44,276 bases of DNA. Source: a virus. The position numbers and the translations under genes are program-made. Every line of letters starts with the position of its first letter. The stretch's first letter is position 1. The notes below the pieces were generated by a model, which saw nothing but the letters and a program-made list of their open reading frames with translations, did not search any database and was not told the origin of the DNA. Positions 1-6,340 of the stretch are shown here, in pieces. The stretch lies in IMG/VR virus record IMGVR_UViG_3300044645_001430, positions 1 to 44,276 of that record. The stretch is one strand, 5' to 3'.

Positions 1-584
1 GATTCCGCCACCCTAACGCCTTCCTTGTAGAGATTCGCTCCGAACCCACGGCTTCCGTGGTGGGTGACGAGCATCGTGCGACCCGTGTTCTTGCTGCGAC
101 CGACGAACAGGAAGTGGTTGCCGTCCCCCTGCGTCCCGAGGTGCGACTGAGCGCAGAAGAGGCTCTTCTGGTTGTTGAGGAACGGATTGGCTTCGATACG
201 AGCCTTCAGGTTTTCGGGAAGACCGATCTCGAAGTCGGGCGACCGTCCGCCGATCCCGAAGTGCGTGACCGCCTGTGCGAGATCAAGAACCATCTTGGGA
301 TCGGCATAGCCGAGATCCGTAGCCATCACGGAACAACAGACATCCGCGCTGTGCATTCGGGGGTGGATCGCATTCCAGGTGACGACCACGCCTCCCACGG
401 GGATCTCGTCCTTGCCCACGGGACAGGCATCGGGCATGATCGCCGCCTCAAGCACGGTCGGCGTGTCGAGGACGCTGTTCATCGCAGCCATGACGCTGTC
501 GAGGTTGCGGATCTCATGCTCGTCTTCCGCGAGGATGTTCTTATGGAAGGTATGGAACGGGAGGTTGGGGTTCAGTTCATTCAT
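1..584 (-). CDS. rtcB: RtcB-type RNA ligase, truncated by the window edge
   Basis: The visible 194 N-terminal residues carry the landmarks of RtcB, the GTP- and Mn-dependent ligase that joins RNA 2',3'-cyclic-phosphate or 3'-phosphate ends to 5'-OH ends. I see an MPD motif (50-52), an AD-x-x-C motif matching the metal-binding D/C pair (D81, C84), GDGNHF (154-158; the N/H pair of the active site) and HHGSRGFG (175-182). The family is usually about 400 aa, so roughly half, including the guanylated histidine, lies outside the window. The start is an ATG in an ATGA overlap with the upstream gene, preceded by AGAGGA. The usual GVDIGCGM stretch reads as HSADVCCSV, so this is a divergent member. In a phage with many tRNAs the likely job is repair of cleaved tRNA; that role is inferred. 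Confidence 0.88.
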   Translation of the reverse strand, partial: MNELNPNLPFHTFHKNILAEDEHEIRNLDSVMAAMNSVLDTPTVLEAAIMPDACPVGKDEIPVGGVVVTWNAIHPRMHSADVCCSVMATDLGYADPKMVLDLAQAVTHFGIGGRSPDFEIGLPENLKARIEANPFLNNQKSLFCAQSHLGTQGDGNHFLFVGRSKNTGRTMLVTHHGSRGFGANLYKEGVRVAE

Positions 585-1045
585 CGCTTGGTCTTCCTCT
601 TGGTCTTCTTGGGGCAGTCGCACAGTCGTTCCAGTCGGTTGAACTCCTTGGTTCCCTTCCACTCGCGGATGCGGTAGTCTCCCGTGCGGTCGATCTCCTC
701 AAGGATCGGAAGATGCCACGCCCTCATCATGTCCCTGAGGTTTTGTCGGCTCTCCTGCTCTGCCTTGTGCAAGGGACGCTGAAACTCGTCCTTGCCTTCG
801 TAGTCGGAATAGTTCACCCGTACCGTTGTGTCGGGATATTCCACGATGCCATTGGGCTTTCCCTTCGAGTCATAGCAGACCTTGCAGATCACGAAACGGA
901 CACCACCTGGAATCCATCGTTGATTCTCATCGAAAATCTCCTGGGTAGGCTTCTCGTACTTTCGTGCGACCACCCGCCATTCGGAAAGCGGCTGGTTCAC
1001 AAGACGGACGCTGCTCTTGTTGCTCTTCTTCGTGGTCTTCTTCAT
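581..1045 (-). CDS. hypothetical protein, basic ends
   Basis: A 154-aa protein I do not recognise. It has lysine-rich ends: the N-terminus begins MKKTTKKSNK and the C-terminus ends PKKTKRKTKR. The middle is charged, and two cysteines near residues 55-58 (CKVC) could bind metal but lack a clear partner pair. Its stop overlaps the rtcB start (ATGA) and its start overlaps the stop of the next upstream gene, so it belongs to a translationally coupled leftward chain. The ribosome-binding site for rtcB lies inside its last codons. The basic tails would suit a nucleic-acid-binding accessory protein, but nothing in the sequence proves this. Confidence 0.7.
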   Translation of the reverse strand: MKKTTKKSNKSSVRLVNQPLSEWRVVARKYEKPTQEIFDENQRWIPGGVRFVICKVCYDSKGKPNGIVEYPDTTVRVNYSDYEGKDEFQRPLHKAEQESRQNLRDMMRAWHLPILEEIDRTGDYRIREWKGTKEFNRLERLCDCPKKTKRKTKR

Positions 1046-1311
1046 CGCTCGTTCTCCTTGGTGTTCCTCATCGCTGACTGATTCTCATACACCTCGACCC
1101 ACTTGAATGCCATGCTTGTGCCGTCGATGCTCTCGTTGTCGTAGAAGATCTCCTGAGCCTTGTAGGCGGCATCGTGCGGATCCCTTGCCCACACGATCTC
1201 ATAGTAGGTCTCGTCCATCTCCTCCCCGTCGATCAGGACGATGTACTCGACGGTGTACATCTTCGTCATGGGAAGCCCGTACTGGTCTGTCTGGGTTTCG
1301 GTCTGTGTCAT
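1042..1311 (-). CDS. hypothetical small acidic protein
   Basis: 89 aa, acidic, with a beta-rich looking first half (YTVEYIVLIDGEEMDETYYE) followed by a predicted helix (DPHDAAYKAQEIFYD). No family recognised. It overlaps the genes on both sides by ATGA, so it is co-translated with them. The real start could be the internal Met at residue 15 or 18, since the first 14 residues are Thr/Gln-rich and look dispensable. I kept the long start because it gives the four-base overlap used by its neighbours. Confidence 0.65.
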   Translation of the reverse strand: MTQTETQTDQYGLPMTKMYTVEYIVLIDGEEMDETYYEIVWARDPHDAAYKAQEIFYDNESIDGTSMAFKWVEVYENQSAMRNTKENER

Positions 1312-1580
1312 CGTCCCTCCTTTGCCTTGCGGATATTCACGATGGCTTTGTATGCTTCACAATCCGCCGCCGTCATCGCCGCCAAAGTCGCCCGCCAAGC
1401 CCATTCCCGCCGCGTACGCCGACGCGGGCGCGCCGCATCTGCCGCTATAAATGCCGCTTCCTTCGTCCTCTTCTCGCACATGGTTCTCCATGTGTCGCCA
1501 TGCCCGTCCGCGTCAGCGAACGGCTGGTAGGACTGGAGTTCCGTCCACATCTGTTCCACGATGTCGTTGTTGCCGCTCAT
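1308..1580 (-). CDS. hypothetical small Ala/Arg-rich protein
   Basis: 90 aa, with many Ala, Arg and Trp residues. A central ARPRRRTRREWAWRA stretch is strongly basic and probably helical. No domain recognised. The stop overlaps the next gene start (ATGA) and AAGGAGG in the last codons serves as that gene's ribosome-binding site. A 75-bp gap with a strong hairpin (1607-1628) lies upstream, so this may be the first gene after a partial transcription stop. Confidence 0.6.
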   Translation of the reverse strand: MSGNNDIVEQMWTELQSYQPFADADGHGDTWRTMCEKRTKEAAFIAADAARPRRRTRREWAWRATLAAMTAADCEAYKAIVNIRKAKEGR

Positions 1581-1606
1581 TGTGTGTTTCTCCCGTTTGA
1601 AAGGAT

Positions 1607-1628
1607 GGAGGGGGCTTTCGCCCCCTCC
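1607..1628 (-). terminator. GC-rich hairpin, weak or processing terminator
   Basis: A perfect 9-bp inverted repeat (GGAGGGGGC and its complement) with a 4-nt loop that reads GAAA on the minus strand. It follows the stop of the 1656-2015 gene. The downstream sequence (ATCCTTTC) has no strong U tract, so it may act as an RNA-stability or attenuation element, not a full terminator. Confidence 0.55.
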
Positions 1629-1655
1629 GACCCGAATGTTGGTTGTGCAGTCCGA

Positions 1656-2015
1656 TCAGCCGATGCCGTTCTTGCGGAGGTCAGCGAGGATCTCCTGCGC
1701 TGCCGCATCGGTTTGCTCCGCATCAGAAGGCTTGGAACCGATCCCGCGCTTGAGCAGCACCCGCGCAGATGCGATGACGGCAAGGCTGTTGGCATCCGTG
1801 AGTTCCTTCTGATCGCGGAAGGTGCAGTAGATGCGAACCTGCGCGATTGCCTCCATGATGAGAGGGAGCCGATCCACGGTGATGGGGGTGTTCGACTTGA
1901 TGCTCCCCATGATCAATCCACCAACGAGGTCGAGCGTCTTGATGTTGTGCTCGGCGGTGATGTTGTGGAGGGGCGGGACGATGTCGTTGTTGTTGTCGTT
2001 GCTGTTGTTCGGCAT
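1656..2015 (-). CDS. hypothetical protein
   Basis: 119 aa. It opens with an Asn/Asp-rich segment (MPNNSNDNNND), followed by a mostly helical region with repeated hydrophobic positions (LDLVGGLIMGSI, PLIMEAIAQVRIYC). No family recognised. It starts after a clear AGGAGAAA ribosome-binding site and stands alone, with short gaps on both sides and a GC-rich hairpin downstream. The fold looks soluble and helical; no catalytic motif is visible. Confidence 0.65.
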   Translation of the reverse strand: MPNNSNDNNNDIVPPLHNITAEHNIKTLDLVGGLIMGSIKSNTPITVDRLPLIMEAIAQVRIYCTFRDQKELTDANSLAVIASARVLLKRGIGSKPSDAEQTDAAAQEILADLRKNGIG

Positions 2016-2067
2016 GATGGGTTTCTCCTGTCGGTCTGATTCGGGGTTTTCTGTCGCTCGGGCTGTG

Positions 2068-2523
2068 TCAGTTGATCTTGTCCTTGCACTTGTTGCAGAT
2101 GTCGATGCTGCGGTCGTAGCACCCGCTGGACTTGTAGTAGGTCGCGTTGTCGATGTCGGTCAGCGGAACCATGAGAGCCGCCGAGTTCTTGAACTTGCCG
2201 TCCCCGTACATCTTGGCGACGATGGCACGGAGGTCGCGGATCGCCTCCTCCGCTTCGGCACGGGTGTGCTTCTGCACCGCAGGAGCCTCGAAGACGAGCG
2301 AAGGTTCCTTGCCCGACTTGGGCTTGGACGCGGTCGTGGGCTTCACCTGTGCCGTGCTGCGAGATCCTGCCTCGGTCAGCGCGGCAAGCCCGCTGCTCAT
2401 GGCAGACGCGGTGGCGGATCGGGTCGAGCGACCCGCAGGACGGACGGCGGCAGTCACGACCACCTTGGTCTTGCTCTTGGTAGTCTTCGCGGTGCGCTTG
2501 GTCTTCTTGGTCTTGGTCGGCAT
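2068..2523 (-). CDS. basic histone-tail-like protein
   Basis: 151 aa. The first 60 residues are almost entirely Lys, Thr, Ala, Arg and Ser (MPTKTKKTKRTAKTTKSK...), resembling a histone H1-like tail. A shorter folded C-terminal part carries four cysteines near the end (SGCYDRSIDICNKCKDK), which could bind zinc. I chose the ATG at 2523 over an upstream in-frame one because AGGAGA sits seven bases before it and a consensus promoter lies just upstream (2570-2598). DNA or RNA binding is likely from composition, but this is inference. It appears to be transcribed from its own promoter. Confidence 0.65.
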   Translation of the reverse strand: MPTKTKKTKRTAKTTKSKTKVVVTAAVRPAGRSTRSATASAMSSGLAALTEAGSRSTAQVKPTTASKPKSGKEPSLVFEAPAVQKHTRAEAEEAIRDLRAIVAKMYGDGKFKNSAALMVPLTDIDNATYYKSSGCYDRSIDICNKCKDKIN

Positions 2524-2569
2524 AAGGTTCTCCTGAAAGGTTTGGGAAACGGATCGGTCGAGTGGTATG

Positions 2570-2598
2570 ATTCTATCCGAAGGCGGGGATGGTGTCAA
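2570..2598 (-). promoter_or_regulatory. leftward sigma70-like promoter
   Basis: On the minus strand TTGACA (2598-2593) is followed after 17 nt by TAGAAT (2575-2570). The -35 box overlaps the stop codon of the upstream gene. It would start transcription about 40 nt before the histone-tail-like gene. Confidence 0.65.
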
Positions 2599-2882
2599 TC
2601 CCCCTCTTCCTCCGACAAACGGTCGGTTTCTGCCTCAATGAGGCGGTCGAGGTCGCCAAACTGCCAACGAACCTCATACTCCGTGACATCATGGAGCCGC
2701 TTGGTCGCTTCGTCAAGGAGAGGACGGTTCCAACGGGCATGGGCAAGGTTGGTCAAGATCATCGCCTTGATCTCGTCGGGAAAGCCGTAGGTGCGACCTG
2801 CACGGCAGTTGGCAGTCTCGACGCGGACGAGTTCGAGGCGGTCGGTGATGCGGGACGAGATGTCGTTCTTGTTGTCAGTCAT
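2595..2882 (-). CDS. hypothetical protein
   Basis: 95 aa, charged and probably helical; no family recognised. The start at 2882 forms an ATGA overlap with the Ala/Trp-repeat gene, whose last codons hold a GAGGA ribosome-binding site. The same reading frame stays open far upstream only because the neighbouring repeat DNA has no stops; that Gly/Cys-rich extension is not a real N-terminus. The C-terminus is very acidic (DRLSEEEGD). Confidence 0.65.
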   Translation of the reverse strand: MTDNKNDISSRITDRLELVRVETANCRAGRTYGFPDEIKAMILTNLAHARWNRPLLDEATKRLHDVTEYEVRWQFGDLDRLIEAETDRLSEEEGD

Positions 2883-3373
2883 CGCTTGGTTTCCTCCAGA
2901 AGACGGTTCAGTTCTGCAAACTGCGCGGCGCGTTCTGCATCCCATGCCGCAGACCACGCCGCAGCCCGCGCCGCAGCCGAAGCCGCATCTGCCGCAGACC
3001 ACGCCGCAGCCCGCGCCGCAGCCGCAGCCGCCGCAGCCCGCGCCGCATCCCGCGCCGCAGCCCACGCCGCATCCCACGCCGCAGACCACGCCGCATCTGC
3101 CGCAGACCACGCCGCATCCCGCGCCCACGCCGCCGCAGACCACGCCGCCGCCGCAGCCCGCGCCGCAGCCGCAGCCCACGCCGCAGCCGTTGCCGCAGCC
3201 AGTTCCGCGTCGGTCGCCTCGCCGCGCAGATGCCGCGCCACGACATCGAGAGCGGCGGTGCTACGCGGGTCGGTCATCAGGTGGCGGATGCGCTCGGCGC
3301 ACCATAGCCCGAACTCTCGGCGTTGGCGGTCGGACAGGCGGTCGATCAGACGATTGATGTCGGTGTCAGTCAT
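2879..3373 (-). CDS. Ala/Trp-repeat protein
   Basis: 164 aa. Residues 1-58 form a folded head (MTDTDINRLIDRLSDRQRRE, then FGLWCAERI and an RHLRGEATDAEL segment). Residues 60-150 are an Ala-rich array of AAWSAA / AAWAAAR / AADAA units with regularly spaced Trp, Arg and Asp, and the tail is ELNRLLEETKR. The array should form a long, amphipathic helix. The next gene (3370-3897) shares the head and the tail but not the array, so the two are paralogues. Similar Ala/Trp arrays occur in bacterial proteins annotated as putative immunity proteins; I cannot tell whether that applies here. ATGA overlaps on both sides show tight coupling. Confidence 0.7.
   Translation of the reverse strand: MTDTDINRLIDRLSDRQRREFGLWCAERIRHLMTDPRSTAALDVVARHLRGEATDAELAAATAAAWAAAAARAAAAAWSAAAWARDAAWSAADAAWSAAWDAAWAAARDAARAAAAAAAARAAAWSAADAASAAARAAAWSAAWDAERAAQFAELNRLLEETKR
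2905..3195. repeat. low-complexity GCC/GCA-rich repeat tract inside a gene
   Basis: About 290 bp of imperfect short repeats built from gccgcag, cccgcgccgcag and accacgccgca blocks. It codes for the Ala/Trp array on the minus strand. It is nearly stop-free in other frames too, which gives spurious Pro-rich and Gly/Cys-rich ORFs. Such DNA is prone to slippage, so array length may vary between isolates. Confidence 0.8.
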
Positions 3374-3897
3374 CGCTTGGTCTCCTCTAGAAGTCGAATG
3401 AGTTCCTTCGTCTGCGTGGCATGCTCCTTCTTACGGGCTTCCTTCCGCATCGCATCAAATCCCGCCCTCTCCTCTTGCTGCCGTCCGCAACTCAGAGGCG
3501 GATACTGAAACTCATGCTTCAGTATCCACTTCTCCCACTTCTTCTCAGCGACTCCCAACGACACGCCATACGCAGAGACGGAGATAGCCCCGAAGCACGA
3601 CTGATCCAATGAAGGTTCACCCTGCGAGTTCTCCTCGCAGATGTCGCAGCAAAGGCTATACACCGCACGGACGGATGAACAGACGGGAGAACGATAGAGA
3701 ACATCCCTCGCGGAAGCAACCTCTTCCTTGGTTGCCTTGCCGTCGAGATAACGATGCACGACGGCGAGTTGCGGATTGACATCCGAATAAGCGAACTTGT
3801 TGGCGCGTCCGATGCACCAGAGCGCGAACTTGATCCGCACATCACGGGGAAGATCGTACAGCGCAGCGCGGAAATTGGTGTAGGTGAGCGTATTCAT
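3370..3897 (-). CDS. paralogue of the Ala/Trp-repeat protein, without the array
   Basis: 175 aa. The segment FALWCIGRANKF...VVHRYLDGKATKEEV aligns with FGLWCAERI...VVARHLRGEATDAEL of the downstream gene, and the tail ELIRLLEETKR matches ELNRLLEETKR. The middle is ordinary sequence with several cysteines (CSSVRAVYSLCCDICEE) instead of the Ala array. Function unknown. It overlaps the downstream gene by ATGA and is separated from the upstream gene by only 18 bp. The pair probably arose by tandem duplication, followed by expansion of the array in one copy or its loss in the other. Confidence 0.7.
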   Translation of the reverse strand: MNTLTYTNFRAALYDLPRDVRIKFALWCIGRANKFAYSDVNPQLAVVHRYLDGKATKEEVASARDVLYRSPVCSSVRAVYSLCCDICEENSQGEPSLDQSCFGAISVSAYGVSLGVAEKKWEKWILKHEFQYPPLSCGRQQEERAGFDAMRKEARKKEHATQTKELIRLLEETKR

Positions 3898-3915
3898 GGT
3901 GTCTGTTCCTTTCGT

Positions 3916-4866
3916 TCAGGACTTGCGGGGGAACGAGTTGCCGAAGGTGACGGTGAGGGTGACGAAGTCCGTGCCGCCGATGAGACGCGCATACCTGTCG
4001 GCGGGATGTTCAGCACCCCATCCATTGAAGATCTCATCCACATCGATGTACTTGGTGATGTTGCGGCGGTTGCCCCACTTGCCGCTGGACTCGTCGCTCT
4101 TCCATTGGGCAACGGCATCTTCCTTGCGGACGCACGAACGCCCCTCACGGAAGATCCACAATCCCGCATCGTTCCTGCGGTACTCGCGGATTTCGTATGA
4201 GCCGTTCCACACATTCGGCAGGAAGACCTTCAGGTGGCTCTCGTCGGTGGTGTTGGTCAGGCACCAGATCGCGGGGATGGCAAGGCTGTCGCGGAGAGCC
4301 TCGTTCTGCTTCAGCCATTGGGAGCGGGAGGATCGGCGGCGAGGGGCAGGAGCCGAAGCAGCAGCCACACTCGACTGAACTGCCGCCGTGAAGGACACCC
4401 CCGTAGCCAAAGGCTTGTTCGTCAGCGGCACGGTCGCGGGAGCCGCAGCAGCCGCACCGCGCACGATCTTGCCGTGCAGGGTGCGGGAGAAGTCGGCGGG
4501 ACGCTCGTCCATGCCGTCCACGCGCTGCCACGAAGAGAGGACGAGAGGATCAAGGATGATCTTGTCGCCCTTGACCACCTTCGGCAGTTCAGCCTCGGTC
4601 GCGGCATTGCCGATGTAGCCCATGAGAACCCACCCTTCGGTGGTCGTGATGCGAACCCACACGCGCCACGCGCTCATCCCGCTGCTGCGAGTGAGGGGAC
4701 CATACACATTCTTGAGATTGCGAACCACGCCCTCATGGGCATGGGCGGTCTTGAAGTAGTCGGGGTTGATGGAGTTGGCGGGGACGGTCACGGCGTTGCT
4801 CTTGGTTCGGTGGCTCTTGTACGGCGGCGCGACTGGATGCTTCGTGTTCGTGCGGTACTTGCTCAT
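3916..4866 (-). CDS. hypothetical protein, two conserved-looking halves
   Basis: 316 aa; no family recognised. The N-terminal half contains WRVWVRITTTEGWVLMGYIG, a beta-rich, SH3-like looking segment. An Ala/Pro/Ser-rich linker (about residues 140-180) follows, then a second half rich in Trp and aromatic residues (AIWCLTNTTDESHLKVFLPNV, GLWIFREGRSCV). The start at 4866 is supported by AAGGAGG eleven bases upstream; the open frame continues further but overlaps the next gene. It is the largest gene of the left accessory block. A two-domain binding protein would fit the layout, but this is only an impression. Confidence 0.65.
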   Translation of the reverse strand: MSKYRTNTKHPVAPPYKSHRTKSNAVTVPANSINPDYFKTAHAHEGVVRNLKNVYGPLTRSSGMSAWRVWVRITTTEGWVLMGYIGNAATEAELPKVVKGDKIILDPLVLSSWQRVDGMDERPADFSRTLHGKIVRGAAAAAPATVPLTNKPLATGVSFTAAVQSSVAAASAPAPRRRSSRSQWLKQNEALRDSLAIPAIWCLTNTTDESHLKVFLPNVWNGSYEIREYRRNDAGLWIFREGRSCVRKEDAVAQWKSDESSGKWGNRRNITKYIDVDEIFNGWGAEHPADRYARLIGGTDFVTLTVTFGNSFPRKS

Positions 4867-4870
4867 GTTC

Positions 4871-5287
4871 TCAGTTGCCTCCTTCGGGTTCGACTTCGGC
4901 GCGTTCAGCCATCTTGCGGACATACGAGTCGGAAGGCTGGATGATGTAAGACCCCATCTCGACAGCCGCCGTCTCGTCGGGAGAGAGGTCGGCATAGAAG
5001 CAGCAGTCGCAGTCGATCTCCTCGCCGTGCGACTCGACCACGAATCCCTTGCCGCCGCACGACTCGCACCCATCGGCAGCACGGAGAACTACCGTCTCGG
5101 GGTAGTTGACGGCGACTTCGTCCGTGCCGTGCAGGGCGCGATGCTCTGCGGTGCGCTCCTCAGCGTCGAGACGCTCGTTGTAGGCATCCCACTCCTCCTG
5201 CGAGGAGAAGTTGTCGGGATAGCCGCGCTGCATGGCATCGTCGGAGAGGCGGGAGAGGGAAAGGGCGTGGTCGGAACCTGAATCCAT
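4871..5287 (-). CDS. small protein with DnaJ-type cysteine motif
   Basis: 138 aa, acidic. A CESCGGKGF segment near residue 80 followed by CDCC about 15 residues later resembles one CxxCxGxG zinc repeat of DnaJ-type zinc fingers, but only a partial copy is present. The start at 5287 lies six bases after a promoter-like -10 box (5294-5299) and has no clear Shine-Dalgarno sequence, so the message may be leaderless. An alternative TTG start at 5434 also lacks a ribosome-binding site. Function unknown; zinc binding is inferred from the cysteine spacing. Confidence 0.6.
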   Translation of the reverse strand: MDSGSDHALSLSRLSDDAMQRGYPDNFSSQEEWDAYNERLDAEERTAEHRALHGTDEVAVNYPETVVLRAADGCESCGGKGFVVESHGEEIDCDCCFYADLSPDETAAVEMGSYIIQPSDSYVRKMAERAEVEPEGGN

Positions 5288-5293
5288 ACCACT

Positions 5294-5322
5294 AGTATCG
5301 TCTATTCCGAAGGTTTTGTCCA
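5294..5322 (-). promoter_or_regulatory. leftward promoter, possibly giving a leaderless message
   Basis: TGGACA (5322-5317), 17 nt, then GATACT (5299-5294) on the minus strand. The ATG of the downstream gene begins only six bases after the -10 box, so transcription would start at or very near the start codon. Confidence 0.45.
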
Positions 5323-5367
5323 CAGGGACAGCCGAAACAGCCCCAAAACGACGAAAATCGTTGTAAG

Positions 5368-5397
5368 TTTCGGTCTGGTAAGCACTTACGACCGAAA
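5368..5397. promoter_or_regulatory. intergenic stem-loop / operator-like inverted repeat
   Basis: TTTCGGTC (5368-5375) pairs with GACCGAAA (5390-5397), and inside it GTAAG pairs with CTTAC, giving a 13-bp stem with a 2-nt bulge. It lies in the 233-bp gap between two leftward genes. A 12-bp perfect palindrome, GTCAAATTTGAC (5444-5455), lies 50 bp away. Together they look like protein-binding or RNA-structure elements controlling the gene starting at 5287; the role is inferred. Confidence 0.4.
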
Positions 5398-5453
5398 AAC
5401 CACCAAAACCGACCCTAGAACAGCCTTTGGACAAGGAAAATCAGTCAAATTTG

Positions 5454-5480
5454 ACACAAAAACCACAACGAATTGTGGTT
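5454..5480 (-). terminator. leftward intrinsic terminator
   Basis: A perfect 9-bp stem (AAACCACAA with its complement) closed by a UUCG loop on the minus strand and followed by TTTTGTGT. It sits 40 nt after the stop of the spanin-like gene, so it probably ends the holin/spanin transcript. Confidence 0.6.
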
Positions 5481-5520
5481 TCGGTGCTTTTGTGATGGTT
5501 GAAGCCTCTCCGTGAGCCGT

Positions 5521-5793
5521 CTACTTGCGTCTCTTGGTCTTCTTGGGAGTCGAATCGTCCTCTGGAGTCGGCTTTCGGAAGAACTCTCGGTATCCCCAAG
5601 CCATCGCGACCACGACAACGGGTATGTACCAGAGGATCCACCCGTATCCAGTCTGTAACGGCTTGCCCATCTCCGTGTCCTTGTCGATCTTGCGGGTCAT
5701 CGCGCTTCCCTTGGTCTCGTCGGGGATGACCTTCGGGGTCACGGAGCAGCCGTAGAGCATGAGAGAGAGGACGATTGCTGTGATTGTGCGCAT
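5521..5793 (-). CDS. putative spanin-like lipoprotein with C-terminal membrane segment
   Basis: 90 aa. It has a lipoprotein signal peptide with lipobox LYGC (C16), a short periplasmic stretch (17-49), a hydrophobic membrane segment (50-68) and a basic cytoplasmic-type tail (KKTKRRK). An N-terminal outer-membrane lipid anchor plus a C-terminal inner-membrane segment is the layout of a unimolecular spanin such as phage T1 gp11, which fuses the two membranes at lysis. T1 gp11 is longer (131 aa), and the spacer here is short for crossing the periplasm, so this is a candidate only. It starts in a TAATG overlap with the putative holin gene, which supports a lysis cassette. Confidence 0.5.
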   Translation of the reverse strand: MRTITAIVLSLMLYGCSVTPKVIPDETKGSAMTRKIDKDTEMGKPLQTGYGWILWYIPVVVVAMAWGYREFFRKPTPEDDSTPKKTKRRK

Positions 5794-6251
5794 TAGGTCT
5801 TTCCTTTTCCTGCGGCATTGCCGAAGTAGAAGCCTACGAGGCTCAGTAGGATCTGCCTGTTCTCGGATGGATAGATGAACCCGTTGATCTCGACTATGAA
5901 CTTCTGCGTGTAGGCGGGAATCAGCCCGAAGAGCCTGTCGGGATTGGACTGATCCACCTCGAGGAAGGTCGGGATGCCGAAGAACGGAAGGATGAACGGG
6001 GCAAGCATCGTGGCAAACAGCACCGCGAGGACGATGATCCGCCGAATGGTCTTGCCCATGTCGATGGGAACCCTTTCGACAGCCTTGTCGTGGTTCTCGT
6101 TCGACTGCTTGTTGAGGTTGATGATGTTCTCGACCATCTGCCGTTCGTTCTCCCGCTTCTCTGCCATGTGGCGGAAGAGGAAGCCGACGAGGCTTCCTCC
6201 GATGAGGGAGATGAACTCAGGTGTGAGGAATGCCATAGGGGGCTGCTCCAT
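5793..6251 (-). CDS. putative holin (three membrane segments)
   Basis: 152 aa with three hydrophobic segments (about 9-27, 71-93, 133-147). A charged, Asn/Glu/Lys-rich helical linker lies between the first two (KRENERQMVENIINLNKQS). Size and layout recall the three-TM holin families of marine and GTA-like phages, which make the membrane holes that start lysis. The next gene downstream is spanin-like, which supports a lysis role, but no endolysin is visible in the window. The start could also be the Met at 6236; both candidates have GGAG about nine bases upstream. It begins just after the tmRNA terminator. Confidence 0.5.
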   Translation of the reverse strand: MEQPPMAFLTPEFISLIGGSLVGFLFRHMAEKRENERQMVENIINLNKQSNENHDKAVERVPIDMGKTIRRIIVLAVLFATMLAPFILPFFGIPTFLEVDQSNPDRLFGLIPAYTQKFIVEINGFIYPSENRQILLSLVGFYFGNAAGKGKT

Positions 6252-6305
6252 GATGGTGACTCCATTCTGAAACTATCACGGGTACATGGCTATCTATGGC
6301 TTCCC

Positions 6306-6340
6306 GAAAAGCACAAAGCCTCCTTTCGGAGACCCTGTGC
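6306..6340 (-). terminator. intrinsic terminator of the tmRNA
   Basis: A 13-bp stem (with G-U pairs) closed by a GAAA tetraloop and followed by TTTT on the minus strand. It lies 41 nt after the tag-peptide stop codon of the tmRNA and marks the 3' end of its transcript. Confidence 0.75.

Noticed and set aside
57-677. A 206-aa rightward open frame
   Set aside because: It is antisense to the RtcB gene and to the 581-1045 gene, which have real motifs, ribosome sites and overlaps. Its composition is not protein-like.
1446-1453. TATAAATG on the plus strand, similar to a T4 late promoter
   Set aside because: It lies inside a leftward gene (codons for A-F-I-A) and no rightward gene follows.
2595-3357. 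Gly/Cys-rich leftward and Pro-rich rightward open frames
   Set aside because: Both are by-products of the GCC/GCA repeat tract that encodes the Ala/Trp array, and neither has a ribosome site.
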